Counted from the stretch's first letter, positions 35,901-45,054 are shown. The stretch: DNA of 64,000 nt from GCA-2733415 sp964276095 (GCA_964276095.1 CAXYDR010000003.1:186001-250000); one strand, 5' to 3'. Numbers and translations: made by a program. The notes: generated from the letters alone by a model not told the origin.

Positions 35901-37249
35901 CTATACCTGTTTATATCTATAATGAGTGGGATGATATCACAGGTTGTTCTGAAGAAACGGTTTTTACGGTTTATGTCTTAGGTATCAATCTTGGTACATT
36001 TGACAATGAAGATCATTGTGACAGTTACACCTTACCCCCACTTGCAGTTGGAAATTATTTTACTGAAGCACAATTAGGAGTAACACCAAGTCCTGGTATT
36101 CAACAATTAAATGCGGGAGATATCATTACTAGCACGCAAACGATATTCGTTTATGCCCAAAATGGTATTCCTGAACGTGACCCTGCTTTATGTAAGGCAG
36201 AAGAATCTTTTACTGTAACCATTTCTAATACTCCTGTACTTCCTTTATTTCCGAATGAAGTAGTATGTGGTGAATTCCTTTTACCAGCAACAAGCACAAT
36301 TAGTACAACTTATGATGTAAATTATTACACTGCTCCAGGAGGTAATGCTGCCGACTTAATAAACCCAAATATACCTAGAACCATTCCTGAAGGAGAAAGT
36401 ACTCCATATACCGAAACGATATATGTACACGCAACTGCTACCGGAAATACAGCTTGTTTAGATTTTGATTCATTTACAATAACAATTTACCCATTATTAA
36501 ATTTTTCCGTTAATGACGCTATCATTTGTGTAAACCCTGAAACTGGAATAGCCATCCCCTCTAATTATGTGTTGTTAGAATCTGGCATTAATCCTACCCA
36601 ATTTACCATCAACTGGTACTTAAATGGAAGTTTAGTATTTACTGGTGCTGATTACTATGCGGAACAACCTGGTGAATATACAGTTGAAACAGTAATTCTT
36701 GGAGTGGAAAACCCTCCAAACTGTAATTACAACTCAACTACTGTTACTGTATTAGAGTCTAGTACGGCAATAGCAACCTATAGCATAACTGACGATTTTG
36801 AAGATAATGCAACCGTAACAATTACTGTTACAAATGGCGGAGGAACTTATCAATATCAATTAGATGATGGGCCTTTTCAAAACAGTAATGAATTTCATAA
36901 TGTATTATCAGGAGATCATATTGTAACAATAATAGATACTTATGGAAATTGTGGGGAATATGAATTACCAGTTTTTGTATTAAAATACCCTAAGTTTTTC
37001 ACACCTAACGGCGATGGTGTTAATGACACCTGGAACATTGTAAACCTATCGAACCAGCCAGAAGCAAAAATTAATATTTTTGATCGTTTTGGGAAATTTA
37101 TAGTACAAATATCTCCTGTAGGTAATGGATGGAGTGGAATCTATAACAACAGTCAATTACCATCAACTGACTATTGGTTTGTGCTTTTCTATAAAGGTAG
37201 AAATGGTGAAGACAAGGAGTTTAAAGCACATTTTTCAATGAAAAGATAA
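32924..37249 (+). CDS. Secreted choice-of-anchor L protein with type B T9SS sorting domain
   Basis: 1441 residues. A signal peptide (MLKKLSYFLVLFSCLSFSQ) leads into a choice-of-anchor L domain (about 20-270; LLLNGSCVDPTN and FNFVFASNEYGQWQCGF). About eight repeats of roughly 80 residues follow, between about 540 and 1190, each opening with a C-x-x-Y-x-LP signature (DCTEYTLPPI, ACDTYTLPIL, ECEPYELPAL, HCDSYTLPPL) and having G(N/A)YF/Y and PGG. The C-terminus (about 1358-1441; FFTPNGDGVNDTW, NIFDRFGKFIV) is the gliding-motility/CHU_C-type signal that directs proteins through the type IX system. The probable role is surface adhesion or gliding. Confidence 0.88.
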   Translation: MLKKLSYFLVLFSCLSFSQTITVDDTSYSETQLANLLLNGSCVDPTNASYSDALSVAQFDGNGSTFPLTEGIIIRTGIAKHTEGIYTGLNMSSQVNSNSDPDLQTISNSTGQTDPVSDTAFLQFNFVPISSDFSFNFVFASNEYGQWQCGFSDVFAFLLTDSSGTTTNLAIIPGTTDPITVSTIRDNTYNSGCTSENASLFSTYNVDTPASSTLNMRGHTSVLNASSTLTPGETYTIRLAIADYKNSTFDSAVFIDTGSFTTEIDLGENTTMCAGNSIDLTTGLDEADFSHSWTLDGNPVVPSETSNTLTATQFGTYGVIAIKNGTACQIPGTITITDLVIGTPVDLTICNDGSTSYTYNLNTNDEVALGIDPDNYDLIYYASAQAIIDNTPITTNITSYPVLEADLPATIFIKIFNNQTGQFCDVELPFQLTTSASPVATQPNDISVCESTTTTTVDLTTQDSDVLNGLNSANFIITYYASQADLDNQNPIGNNIDILSGSATQEIFVLMTSSSNVNCFDTTSFNITINPLPEVATLANVLDCTEYTLPPIPDVNGDGIPDGNYYDATDGPNGTGTQLSVGDLIEEGGIVYIHIGPDANGCYNESSFTLTFIDEYEPDLYNCNEFVIPSFPPGNFFSASGGNGTLLATGASYNSATIPSFIYYYAELTDPVTGITSVCMDEEYNITVYDLPLVDTLSDVVTCVSYTLEPLTNGAYYNSPNGLDPITNLTLMSSQTVYIFNTETHNFTNTDGTPNSITCSSPNSSFEVTIINEPADVSACDTYTLPILEQGGYFEGPNGTGNNIAAGTEFIYDAASPVNNSYDIYVHTVTTPTVPPVANCSDNYMFTLTVNVTPEVDSLGDVNNEIKNCVNDPYILPAPTNGAYFDGPGGPIMANSIAPLTAINTVGFHTIYIYNEVNGCPAESSFTVEIRDLPLVDNFTDVYECEPYELPALTNGNYFNAPGGVNDPLLDIYQAGGNPIGETIQPGTISNEAIPVYIYNEWDDITGCSEETVFTVYVLGINLGTFDNEDHCDSYTLPPLAVGNYFTEAQLGVTPSPGIQQLNAGDIITSTQTIFVYAQNGIPERDPALCKAEESFTVTISNTPVLPLFPNEVVCGEFLLPATSTISTTYDVNYYTAPGGNAADLINPNIPRTIPEGESTPYTETIYVHATATGNTACLDFDSFTITIYPLLNFSVNDAIICVNPETGIAIPSNYVLLESGINPTQFTINWYLNGSLVFTGADYYAEQPGEYTVETVILGVENPPNCNYNSTTVTVLESSTAIATYSITDDFEDNATVTITVTNGGGTYQYQLDDGPFQNSNEFHNVLSGDHIVTIIDTYGNCGEYELPVFVLKYPKFFTPNGDGVNDTWNIVNLSNQPEAKINIFDRFGKFIVQISPVGNGWSGIYNNSQLPSTDYWFVLFYKGRNGEDKEFKAHFSMKR

Positions 37250-37350
37250 TACTTGTATCATAGCTCACTTATTTAACTAACCATTAGATTAATTTCTAAT
37301 GGTTATTTCCTATCTTCGAATAATAAGTTTCACTAACAAGCACGTATACA

Positions 37351-40161
37351 TTGAGGCAAACAATATTCTTAGTCATTACTTTTCTTTTTTGCATTACACA
37401 ATCTACCTATGCACAAAACAATTTAACTATTTCAGCTGAATTTCAACCAGAACTGAATAAAGTTAACGTTAAGCAAGAAATAACTATTACCAATACTACC
37501 AATGAATCTTTAGATAGTATTTATTTCTACGATTGGAATAATTCCTACTCCTCTAGAGAAACTGAATTAGCAAAACGATTTGCAGAAGAATACTCTACTA
37601 AGTTGCATTTTTCTAATGAAAAAGATAAAGGGTTTACTGACATAAAATCCATTAAAAATAATAGTAAGAATTTAAATTATACCAGAGTAAAAGCTGATAT
37701 ATTATCTGTAAATTTAGAACACACTTTAAAACCTAATGAAAGTATTACTATTGATTTAGAGTACACATTACAACTACCTTCTGATAAGTTTACTCGTTTT
37801 GGGATAGATTCAAAACAGAACATGAAACTGAAAGAATGGTTTTTAATACCTGCTAAATTAACTGATAAGTGGCAATATTATAGCAACAAAGATTTAGACG
37901 ATTTGTACTTCCCAAATAGTAATATTAATTTAAAAATAATTACTCCAAAGGAATATACTATTATAAGTGATTTTGATGAAGTAAGTAATATAAAAAATGA
38001 CAGCCTTAAAACAATAGAGTTAAAAGGGTATAACAGAATTAATTCTGAAATACACATTACTAAAAACTCTAATTTTTCTGAAGTTATTACTGATAAAGTT
38101 ACCATAACCTCCAATATTGAAGATGAAGGAATTGGGGCTGGATTAAAAGCTATTATTCATGATAATGTTGTTGTTTTCTTAAACAAAAAACTTGGTGATT
38201 ATCCTCATAATAAAATATTATTATCAAATACTTCATACAAGAGAAACCCTGTATATGGATTAAATCAATTACCTGATTTTATTCGCCCTTTCCCTGATGG
38301 ATTTCAATATGAAGTGAAAATTTTAAAAGCAACAATAGCTAAATATGTTAAATCTACGTTCAACACAAATCCAAGAACAGATTTTTGGCTGAATGATGCT
38401 ATTGAAAGCTATCTGATGGCGATGTACATTAAGGAAAACTACCCAAACATGAAACTAATGGGTACATTATCAAAGATATGGGGCATTCGTTCTTTTGAGG
38501 TCGCAAAAAAAGGGTTTAATGACCAGTATTATTATTTTAGTCAATATACAGCACGAAAAAACTTAGACCAAAAATTAAGTAGTCCAAAAGATTCTTTACT
38601 TAAATACAATGTAAACATCTCAAATAAAAACAGAGCTGGTGTTGGTTTTCTTTATTTAGATGATTATTTAGGAAATGACATAATTAACAATTCTGTCAAA
38701 GAATTTTATATCGATAAAAAAACCAAAACAATTGACTCTAAATCTTTTATTGATTTAGTACAGTCAAAAACTACTAAAGATATTAGTTGGTTCATTGATG
38801 ATTACATTAATTCAAATAAAAAAATTGATTACACTATTAAAGATGTCATTGAAGATAATAATGAATTAGTAATTGATCTTAAAAACAAAGAACACACTAA
38901 AACGCCTATTTCTATTTATCAAATAAAAGACAATAAAGTAATTAGCAAACAATATCTTGAGGGCTTTAGAGGTGAAAAATCCGTTAGGATTCAAAACAAT
39001 AAACCAGATAGAGTAATACTAAACTACGAAGGGATAGTTCCTGAATTTAATTTAAGAGATAACACTCAAAAAGTTAAACCACACTTATTCAACAAACCTA
39101 TAAAACTAGGTTTTATAAAAGATTCTGAAGCTCCTAATCACAGTCAATTATTTTATGTTCCTGAATTGGGTTTTAATTTATATGATGGATTTTCACCTGG
39201 TATAACATTCACAAATAAAACCTTACTTAGGAAAAACTTTACCTATAAAATTAAACCTATTTATGGTTTGAAAAGTAAAGCATTAGTAGGAAGTGTCTCA
39301 ACCAATTACACAAAATATTACAAGCATAAGGACCTTTTTAGTGTTACGTATGGTCTTTCGTACAATCAATATCATTATGAAGAAAACTTAATGTACCAAA
39401 AATTTAATCCGTACATAGTATTCAATTTTAGAGATAAAAAAGATTTAAGGGATAATGCAGGAAAATACATTACAATTAGGAACATAACAGTACAACGTGA
39501 AAAGGATCTAATTACTACCGACGATGATACTCCAAATTACAATGTCTTTAATCTAAAAGCAGGAATATCAGATGCTAATTTACTCAATCTAAAATCACTG
39601 AATACCGATATTCAATTTGCAAAAGATTTTGGTAAAATATCTGCAAATTATGAATACAGAAAAATATTCTCAAATAATCGACAAATAAACTTTAGAGCAT
39701 TTGCTGGTGGGTTTATGTATAACAATACCAATTCAGATTATTTTAGTTTTTCTTTAGATAGGCCACAAGATTATCTTTTTGACTACAATTATTATGGTAG
39801 ATCAGAAAGCACAGGAATTTATAGTCAGCAAATTATTATTGCAGAAGGCGGATTCAAATCAAAATTAAATACCCCATTAGCTAATGAGTGGATGACCACC
39901 ATTAATACAAGCACTACAATATGGAAATATATTTTCGCATATGGTGATGCCGGCTTTGTTGGCAATAATGGTGTTACAAATTTTGCTTATGATTCTGGGA
40001 TTCATATAAATTTAGTGCCCGATTATTTTGAGCTCTACTTTCCTGTATACTCAAACTTAGGATGGGAGATTGGACAACCGAGTTATTCTGATAAAATTAG
40101 ATTTAAAATAACACTAACTCCAAAAGTATTACTTAAGTTATTTACACGAAAATGGCTATAA
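37351..40161 (+). CDS. M1 aminopeptidase-like outer-membrane-type protein lacking the zinc motif
   Basis: 936 residues starting at a TTG (37351); the N-terminus MRQTIFLVITFLFCITQSTYAQ is a signal peptide, and no ATG is nearby. Residues about 20-480 resemble the fold of M1 (gluzincin) peptidases, including the helix FWLNDAIESYLMAMYI (about 346) that corresponds to WLNEGxAxY. The HExxH that should stand about 20 residues before it is replaced by LKATIAKYVKS, and the downstream ligand Glu is Asp. The C-terminal half (about 600-936) is rich in alternating strands with aromatic residues and ends in hydrophobic KWL, like an outer-membrane beta-barrel. It is probably not an active protease. Confidence 0.7.
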   Translation: MRQTIFLVITFLFCITQSTYAQNNLTISAEFQPELNKVNVKQEITITNTTNESLDSIYFYDWNNSYSSRETELAKRFAEEYSTKLHFSNEKDKGFTDIKSIKNNSKNLNYTRVKADILSVNLEHTLKPNESITIDLEYTLQLPSDKFTRFGIDSKQNMKLKEWFLIPAKLTDKWQYYSNKDLDDLYFPNSNINLKIITPKEYTIISDFDEVSNIKNDSLKTIELKGYNRINSEIHITKNSNFSEVITDKVTITSNIEDEGIGAGLKAIIHDNVVVFLNKKLGDYPHNKILLSNTSYKRNPVYGLNQLPDFIRPFPDGFQYEVKILKATIAKYVKSTFNTNPRTDFWLNDAIESYLMAMYIKENYPNMKLMGTLSKIWGIRSFEVAKKGFNDQYYYFSQYTARKNLDQKLSSPKDSLLKYNVNISNKNRAGVGFLYLDDYLGNDIINNSVKEFYIDKKTKTIDSKSFIDLVQSKTTKDISWFIDDYINSNKKIDYTIKDVIEDNNELVIDLKNKEHTKTPISIYQIKDNKVISKQYLEGFRGEKSVRIQNNKPDRVILNYEGIVPEFNLRDNTQKVKPHLFNKPIKLGFIKDSEAPNHSQLFYVPELGFNLYDGFSPGITFTNKTLLRKNFTYKIKPIYGLKSKALVGSVSTNYTKYYKHKDLFSVTYGLSYNQYHYEENLMYQKFNPYIVFNFRDKKDLRDNAGKYITIRNITVQREKDLITTDDDTPNYNVFNLKAGISDANLLNLKSLNTDIQFAKDFGKISANYEYRKIFSNNRQINFRAFAGGFMYNNTNSDYFSFSLDRPQDYLFDYNYYGRSESTGIYSQQIIIAEGGFKSKLNTPLANEWMTTINTSTTIWKYIFAYGDAGFVGNNGVTNFAYDSGIHINLVPDYFELYFPVYSNLGWEIGQPSYSDKIRFKITLTPKVLLKLFTRKWL

Positions 40162-40273
40162 CTCAATTAAATAATTAATAGCCATAAACTATAGTTTTAT
40201 TCTTTTTTTAAGGTTTTACTAAAACAAAGTGCTTTTTACTGAGAATTACTCAATATTTTCATCATTACTACTC

Positions 40274-40304
40274 TTGCATAAAATTTAAGTTTTTTGTACT
40301 TTTG
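40274..40304 (+). promoter_or_regulatory. Promoter of the fused E1 dehydrogenase gene
   Basis: TTG at 40274-40276 and TACTTTTG at 40297-40304, separated by 20 bases, match the Bacteroidota consensus well. It lies 27 bases before the ATG. Confidence 0.7.
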
Positions 40305-40330
40305 CAATTCACGAAAATCGATATACACTT

Positions 40331-42742
40331 ATGAGTAATACAAGTAAAACTACCAAAGACATCACTTTTGACGATTTTAAAAAAGAAGTACTTAGTGATT
40401 ATACAATTGCTGTAACAAGTCGTGAGTGTAGTTTACTAGGTAGACGTGAAGTATTAACAGGTAAAGCTAAATTTGGTATTTTTGGCGATGGTAAAGAAGT
40501 ACCACAGTTAGCAATGGCTAAAGCTTTCAAAAATGGTGACTTCCGTTCAGGATATTACCGTGATCAAACTTTTATGATGGCAATCGGAGCCCTAAACATT
40601 CAACAGTTTTTTGCTGGATTATATGGTCATACCGACATTACTGAAGAGCCAATGTCAGCAGGAAGACAAATGGGTGGACATTTCGCTACACATAGTTTAA
40701 ATGAAGACGGTTCATGGAAAAACTTAACACAACAAAAAAATTCTAGTGCGGACATCTCTCCTACCGCTGGCCAAATGCCACGTTTATTAGGATTAGCTCA
40801 AGCATCTAAAATATATAGAGAAGTTAAAGGTATTGATACTGAGAAATTCTCTGTAGATGGTAATGAAATTGCTTGGGGAACTATTGGAAATGCAAGTACC
40901 AGTGAAGGGTTGTTTTTTGAAACGATTAATGCTGCTGGAGTACTACAAGTACCAATGGTAATGAATGTATGGGATGATGAATATGGTATTTCTGTTCATG
41001 CAAAACACCAGACTACAAAAGAAAATATCTCAGAAATCTTAAAAGGATTTCAAAGAGAAGAAGGAACAAATGGTTACGAAATTTTTAGAGTAAAAGGTTG
41101 GGATTACCCAAATTTAGTTGATGTATATCAAAGAGCTGCAGTAGTTGCTCGTAAGGAACATTGTCCGGTTTTAATTCACGTAAATGAATTAACACAACCT
41201 CAGGGACATTCTACTTCTGGATCACATGAACGTTATAAATCTAAAGAAAGATTAGCTTGGGAAGTTGAATTTGATTGCATGACAAAAATGCGTCAATGGA
41301 TGATAGAGAACAATATCTTTACTGATGAAGAAGCTAAAGAAATTGAAAAAGATATCCAAAAGCAAGTACGTAAAGGAAAGCAAGCTGCTTGGACTGCCTT
41401 TGTAACACCACAAAAAGAAGAGCAAATTGAAGCTGTTGCAGTATTAAAAGCTGCTGCAGGTAACTCAAGCAATAAAGCTTTTATTGAAAAATTAGCGAAC
41501 GAATTAGACGTTATTAAAGAACCTATTCGTAAAGAAATATTAATCGCTACACGAAAAGCATTACGTTATTTAACTACTGAAAAATCAGAAGCGAAAACTG
41601 CCTTAATCAATTGGATTGCTAGTTACAAAGCAAAAATTCAACCAAAATATAGTGCAAATTTATATTCTGAAAGTAATTTAAGAGCTGATAACATTAAGGC
41701 TGAAGCTCCAAAATATAATGATGATGCAGAAATGGTTGACGCACGTTTAATCATGCGTGATAACTTTGATGCTATTTTTACTAAATACCCAGAATCATTA
41801 ATTTTCGGAGAAGATGCTGGTCATATTGGTGATGTAAATCAAGGATTGGAAGGAATGCAAGAAAAATATGGTGAATTAAGAGTTTCTGATACAGGAATTC
41901 GTGAAGCAACCATATTAGGTCAAGGAATTGGAATGGCTATGAGAGGTTTACGTCCTATTGCTGAAATTCAGTATTTAGACTATATTTTATACGCCTTACA
42001 AATCATGTCTGATGATTTGGCAACCTTACAGTACAGAACTAACGGAAAGCAAAAAGCACCGTTAATTATACGTACTCGTGGGCATCGTTTAGAAGGTATT
42101 TGGCATTCAGGTTCACAAATGGGTGGATTGATTCACTTATTAAGAGGTATACACCTTTTAGTACCAAGAAACATGATGAAAGCCGCAGGATTCTATAACA
42201 CCTTATTAGAAGGTGATGAACCAGCAGTAGTTGTTGAATGCTTAAATGGATACCGTTTAAAAGAGAAAATGCCATCTAATTTAGGTGAGTTTAAAACTCC
42301 TATTGGAGTTGTAGAAACTATTAAAGAAGGAGCTGATATTACTTTAGTTTCTTATGGTTCTACTTTACGTATTGTTGAAGAAACTGCTAAGGAATTAGCT
42401 CAAGTTGGTATTGATGCTGAGGTTATTGATATCCAATCATTATTACCGTTTGATATCAATCATGATATTGTAAAGTCTGTTCAAAAAACAAACAGATTAT
42501 TAGTTATTGATGAAGATGTACCTGGTGGAGCTTCTGCTTATATTTTACAAGAAATTGTAGAAAAACAAGATGCATATAGATTTTTAGATAGTAAACCACA
42601 AACTTTAGCAGCTAAAGAACACAGACCAGCATATGGAACTGATGGAGATTACTTTTCTAAACCTTCTGCAGAAGATATTTTTGAAAAAGTATATGATATG
42701 ATGAATGAAGCTAATCCTAATAAATTTCCTTCTTTATTTTAA
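40331..42742 (+). CDS. 2-oxo acid dehydrogenase E1, fused alpha and beta subunits
   Basis: 803 residues: an E1-alpha-like half (about 1-390) and an E1-beta-like half (about 470-803) in one chain, as in many Bacteroidota. Thiamine-diphosphate enzymes of this type decarboxylate branched-chain 2-oxo acids (or pyruvate) and pass the acyl group to E2. RSGYYRDQTFMMAIG, MGGHFATHSLN and the beta half's IFGEDAGHIGDVNQGLEG are family motifs. The usual GDG...N cofactor motif reads GNASTSEGLFFE...WDDEYGIS, a variant I believe is normal for this fused group. E2 and E3 are not in the window. A good promoter and terminator flank it, so it is a single unit. Confidence 0.88.
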   Translation: MSNTSKTTKDITFDDFKKEVLSDYTIAVTSRECSLLGRREVLTGKAKFGIFGDGKEVPQLAMAKAFKNGDFRSGYYRDQTFMMAIGALNIQQFFAGLYGHTDITEEPMSAGRQMGGHFATHSLNEDGSWKNLTQQKNSSADISPTAGQMPRLLGLAQASKIYREVKGIDTEKFSVDGNEIAWGTIGNASTSEGLFFETINAAGVLQVPMVMNVWDDEYGISVHAKHQTTKENISEILKGFQREEGTNGYEIFRVKGWDYPNLVDVYQRAAVVARKEHCPVLIHVNELTQPQGHSTSGSHERYKSKERLAWEVEFDCMTKMRQWMIENNIFTDEEAKEIEKDIQKQVRKGKQAAWTAFVTPQKEEQIEAVAVLKAAAGNSSNKAFIEKLANELDVIKEPIRKEILIATRKALRYLTTEKSEAKTALINWIASYKAKIQPKYSANLYSESNLRADNIKAEAPKYNDDAEMVDARLIMRDNFDAIFTKYPESLIFGEDAGHIGDVNQGLEGMQEKYGELRVSDTGIREATILGQGIGMAMRGLRPIAEIQYLDYILYALQIMSDDLATLQYRTNGKQKAPLIIRTRGHRLEGIWHSGSQMGGLIHLLRGIHLLVPRNMMKAAGFYNTLLEGDEPAVVVECLNGYRLKEKMPSNLGEFKTPIGVVETIKEGADITLVSYGSTLRIVEETAKELAQVGIDAEVIDIQSLLPFDINHDIVKSVQKTNRLLVIDEDVPGGASAYILQEIVEKQDAYRFLDSKPQTLAAKEHRPAYGTDGDYFSKPSAEDIFEKVYDMMNEANPNKFPSLF

Positions 42743-42764
42743 ATCATATATTCTTATAAAATTT

Positions 42765-42803
42765 AAAAGCTCCAATGAATTTAATTCATTGGAGCTTTTT
42801 TTT
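42765..42803 (+). terminator. Terminator of the fused E1 dehydrogenase gene
   Basis: AAAAGCTCCAATGAATT and AATTCATTGGAGCTTTT form a 17-base inverted repeat followed by a run of Ts, starting 22 bases after the stop. Confidence 0.92.
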
Positions 42804-42858
42804 GTTACATATCTAAGATACATAACTCTTCATAGTTATATTTTAAATAATTATATTT

Positions 42859-43284
42859 TTAAGAAAAATGACTTTTTAAATCTTGTAAAAGTGCATGATA
42901 TATTGGGTTGCAAAAATCGGCTACCCCACTCTCTTTAGCTGAATCCCATTTGGAAGTCCATAACACAAAAGAAGTATTATTTTCTGAAACAGAGAATACA
43001 GTAACCTCTCCAATATATCCAGAAACATTATCTTTAGATACTACCGATGGTCCATCATCAATACTATAAGTAAACCTTCTCCTTACATTATCTACCGTTA
43101 AAAGTGTTTCATGAAAAGCATCATTCAATATTCGCTTTGAGCCAATATTATTTGACGATACATCTCCTACTACCTCTACATTCGTTATTACATTTTTACT
43201 CCATGATAAGTCGTGAAAGTTTTTTAAAACACACCAAACCTTATCAGCATCACTATTAATTACAATTGAATTATAACATCCCAT
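42859..43284 (-). CDS. SRPBCC family protein
   Basis: 141 residues with the START/polyketide-cyclase-like fold, recognisable from the opening SIVINSDADKVWCVLKNFHDLSWSK and the C-terminal amphipathic helix (NPIYHALLQDLKSHF). No signal peptide is seen. Members bind hydrophobic ligands or act as cyclases; no specific function can be given. It is divergent from the methyltransferase gene, with a 177-base gap containing an inverted repeat at 43359-43386. Confidence 0.78.
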   Translation of the reverse strand: MGCYNSIVINSDADKVWCVLKNFHDLSWSKNVITNVEVVGDVSSNNIGSKRILNDAFHETLLTVDNVRRRFTYSIDDGPSVVSKDNVSGYIGEVTVFSVSENNTSFVLWTSKWDSAKESGVADFCNPIYHALLQDLKSHFS

Positions 43285-43358
43285 ATTTAAAATTTTAAAT
43301 TGTTTACTTACATGAATAACACAGGTTTTATTCGCAAATTTAATAAGGCACTTAAAGA

Positions 43359-43386
43359 TACTTGATTTTCATGAGAAAATCAAGTA
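43359..43386. promoter_or_regulatory. 12-base inverted repeat in the SRPBCC / methyltransferase gap
   Basis: TACTTGATTTTC-ATGA-GAAAATCAAGTA is a perfect stem between two divergent genes, so it cannot terminate either. It lies about 45 bases upstream of a TATCTTTA box (43432-43439) before the methyltransferase. Operator or hairpin. Confidence 0.45.
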
Positions 43387-43461
43387 AAAATACTAACCAA
43401 ATTACTGCTCAAATAGTGACCCTTTTTTTTGTATCTTTAAGTAATCTCTTACTACTAACTT

Positions 43462-45054
43462 ATGCTCACAAAACAAGAAAAATCAGAATTTAGAAGCACT
43501 CTCTTTTGTCATTTAGATGGTCTTGCAACTGCTACCACAGCATATGCATTACATAAAAAAGGTGTTTTAGCTTATCTCTTAAAAAATGATAGTGTTACAT
43601 TAAATAAACTTTCTAAAACGTTTAATGCTAATGAAGGTTATTTGAATGTTGCATTGAGAATTTTATGTTCTCAAGGATGGTTAACTCAAATACATAAAGA
43701 TGAAAATGTATATTTTAATACTAATATCAATAGTAAAAAAGCATTTGAATTAATCCCTTTGTTTGAAGATGCCGTAAATCTACTAAAATACAGTGTTCAA
43801 TTTCCTGAAGAAGGTATTGGCGCTGATGCTTTTAATAATTTAGAGCAGATTTTTAAAAAGCTAGTAAGTAATTATGAACTAACCGAAATAAACACCATTG
43901 AAAGACAGGTTTTAAATCACATTGAAGGAGTAATTACTGCTCCAATAATTGTTTTATTAGGTGTAAATGGTATGTTTCATAAATACTTTATGGAAGCTTC
44001 TTTTAGAGCACAAGAATACCATAAAGACCCAGAAAGCTTTAAAAAAATATTAGACTTTTTTGTACACCTCAACTGGTTTACAAAAAAAAACGACACCTAT
44101 CAATTCACTAATAAAGGTTTATTTTTTGCAAAAAGAGCAAGTGCGTATGGAGTTACAGTTTCTTACTTGCCAACCTTAATACAACTAGATGAATTAATAT
44201 TTGGCAATCCGCTTATACTAAACTCTACTGTAAACGAAACTGAAAAGCACGTGCACAGAGAAATGAATGTTTGGGGAAGTGGAGGTGCTCATAGCACCTA
44301 CTTTAAAGTTGTTGACGAAATTATCATCAACATTTTTAATAAACCAATTGAAGAACAACCAAAAGGAATATTAGACATGGGTTGTGGTAATGGTGCTTTT
44401 ATTCAACATATATTCGAAATAATAGAGCATCAAACTTTACGAGGAAAATTATTAGATGATTATCCGTTATTATTAGTTGGAGCTGATTTCAACCAAGCCG
44501 CTTTAAAAGTAACTAGGGCCAATTTAATTAAAGCAGATATTTGGGCAAAAGTTATTTGGGGCGATATTGGAAGACCCGATTTATTAGCAAATGATTTAAA
44601 AGAAAATTACAACATAGCACTTAAAGATTTATTAAATGTAAGAACTTTTTTAGACCACAATAGAATTTGGGAAATGCCTTTAAATACAACAGGAAGAATA
44701 AGTACTTCAACTGGTGCATATACTCATAAAGGGAAGTATATTAAAAATAGTTTAGTTGAAGATTCGCTTTTAGAACACTTATTAAAATGGAAACCATATA
44801 CCGAAAAATTTGGCTTATTAGTTATTGAACTTCATACTGTAGCTCCAGAATTGGTAGCGAAAAACATTGGAAAAACAGCAGCTACAGCTTATGATGCTAC
44901 GCATGGATATTCCGATCAGTTTATTTTAGAAATAGATGTTTTTCATAAAATAGCTATTGAAGCTGGACTACATCCCGTTCCAAAATATGCATCAAAATTT
45001 CCTAATAATGAATTAGCAACCGTAAGCGTTAATTTACTTCGGGGTAATAAGTAA
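43462..45054 (+). CDS. SAM-dependent methyltransferase, AprA-like
   Basis: 530 residues. Residues about 1-90 form a winged-helix segment (GVLAYLLKNDSVTLNKLSKTF), a second helical region with a winged helix follows (about 190-235), then a class I methyltransferase core (from about 300; GILDMGCGNGAFIQHIF is the SAM loop). The arrangement resembles the methyltransferase module of the apratoxin protein AprA, and I recall stand-alone AprA-related methyltransferases in Bacteroidota; that is family memory, not a search. No polyketide synthase is nearby. A TATCTTTA promoter-like box lies 23 bases upstream. Substrate unknown. Confidence 0.7.
   Translation: MLTKQEKSEFRSTLFCHLDGLATATTAYALHKKGVLAYLLKNDSVTLNKLSKTFNANEGYLNVALRILCSQGWLTQIHKDENVYFNTNINSKKAFELIPLFEDAVNLLKYSVQFPEEGIGADAFNNLEQIFKKLVSNYELTEINTIERQVLNHIEGVITAPIIVLLGVNGMFHKYFMEASFRAQEYHKDPESFKKILDFFVHLNWFTKKNDTYQFTNKGLFFAKRASAYGVTVSYLPTLIQLDELIFGNPLILNSTVNETEKHVHREMNVWGSGGAHSTYFKVVDEIIINIFNKPIEEQPKGILDMGCGNGAFIQHIFEIIEHQTLRGKLLDDYPLLLVGADFNQAALKVTRANLIKADIWAKVIWGDIGRPDLLANDLKENYNIALKDLLNVRTFLDHNRIWEMPLNTTGRISTSTGAYTHKGKYIKNSLVEDSLLEHLLKWKPYTEKFGLLVIELHTVAPELVAKNIGKTAATAYDATHGYSDQFILEIDVFHKIAIEAGLHPVPKYASKFPNNELATVSVNLLRGNK

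Noticed and set aside
42705..42938. 77-codon plus-strand ORF over the end of the E1 dehydrogenase gene
   Set aside because: It runs through a strong terminator and into the SRPBCC gene in antisense; its composition is that of non-coding AT-rich DNA.
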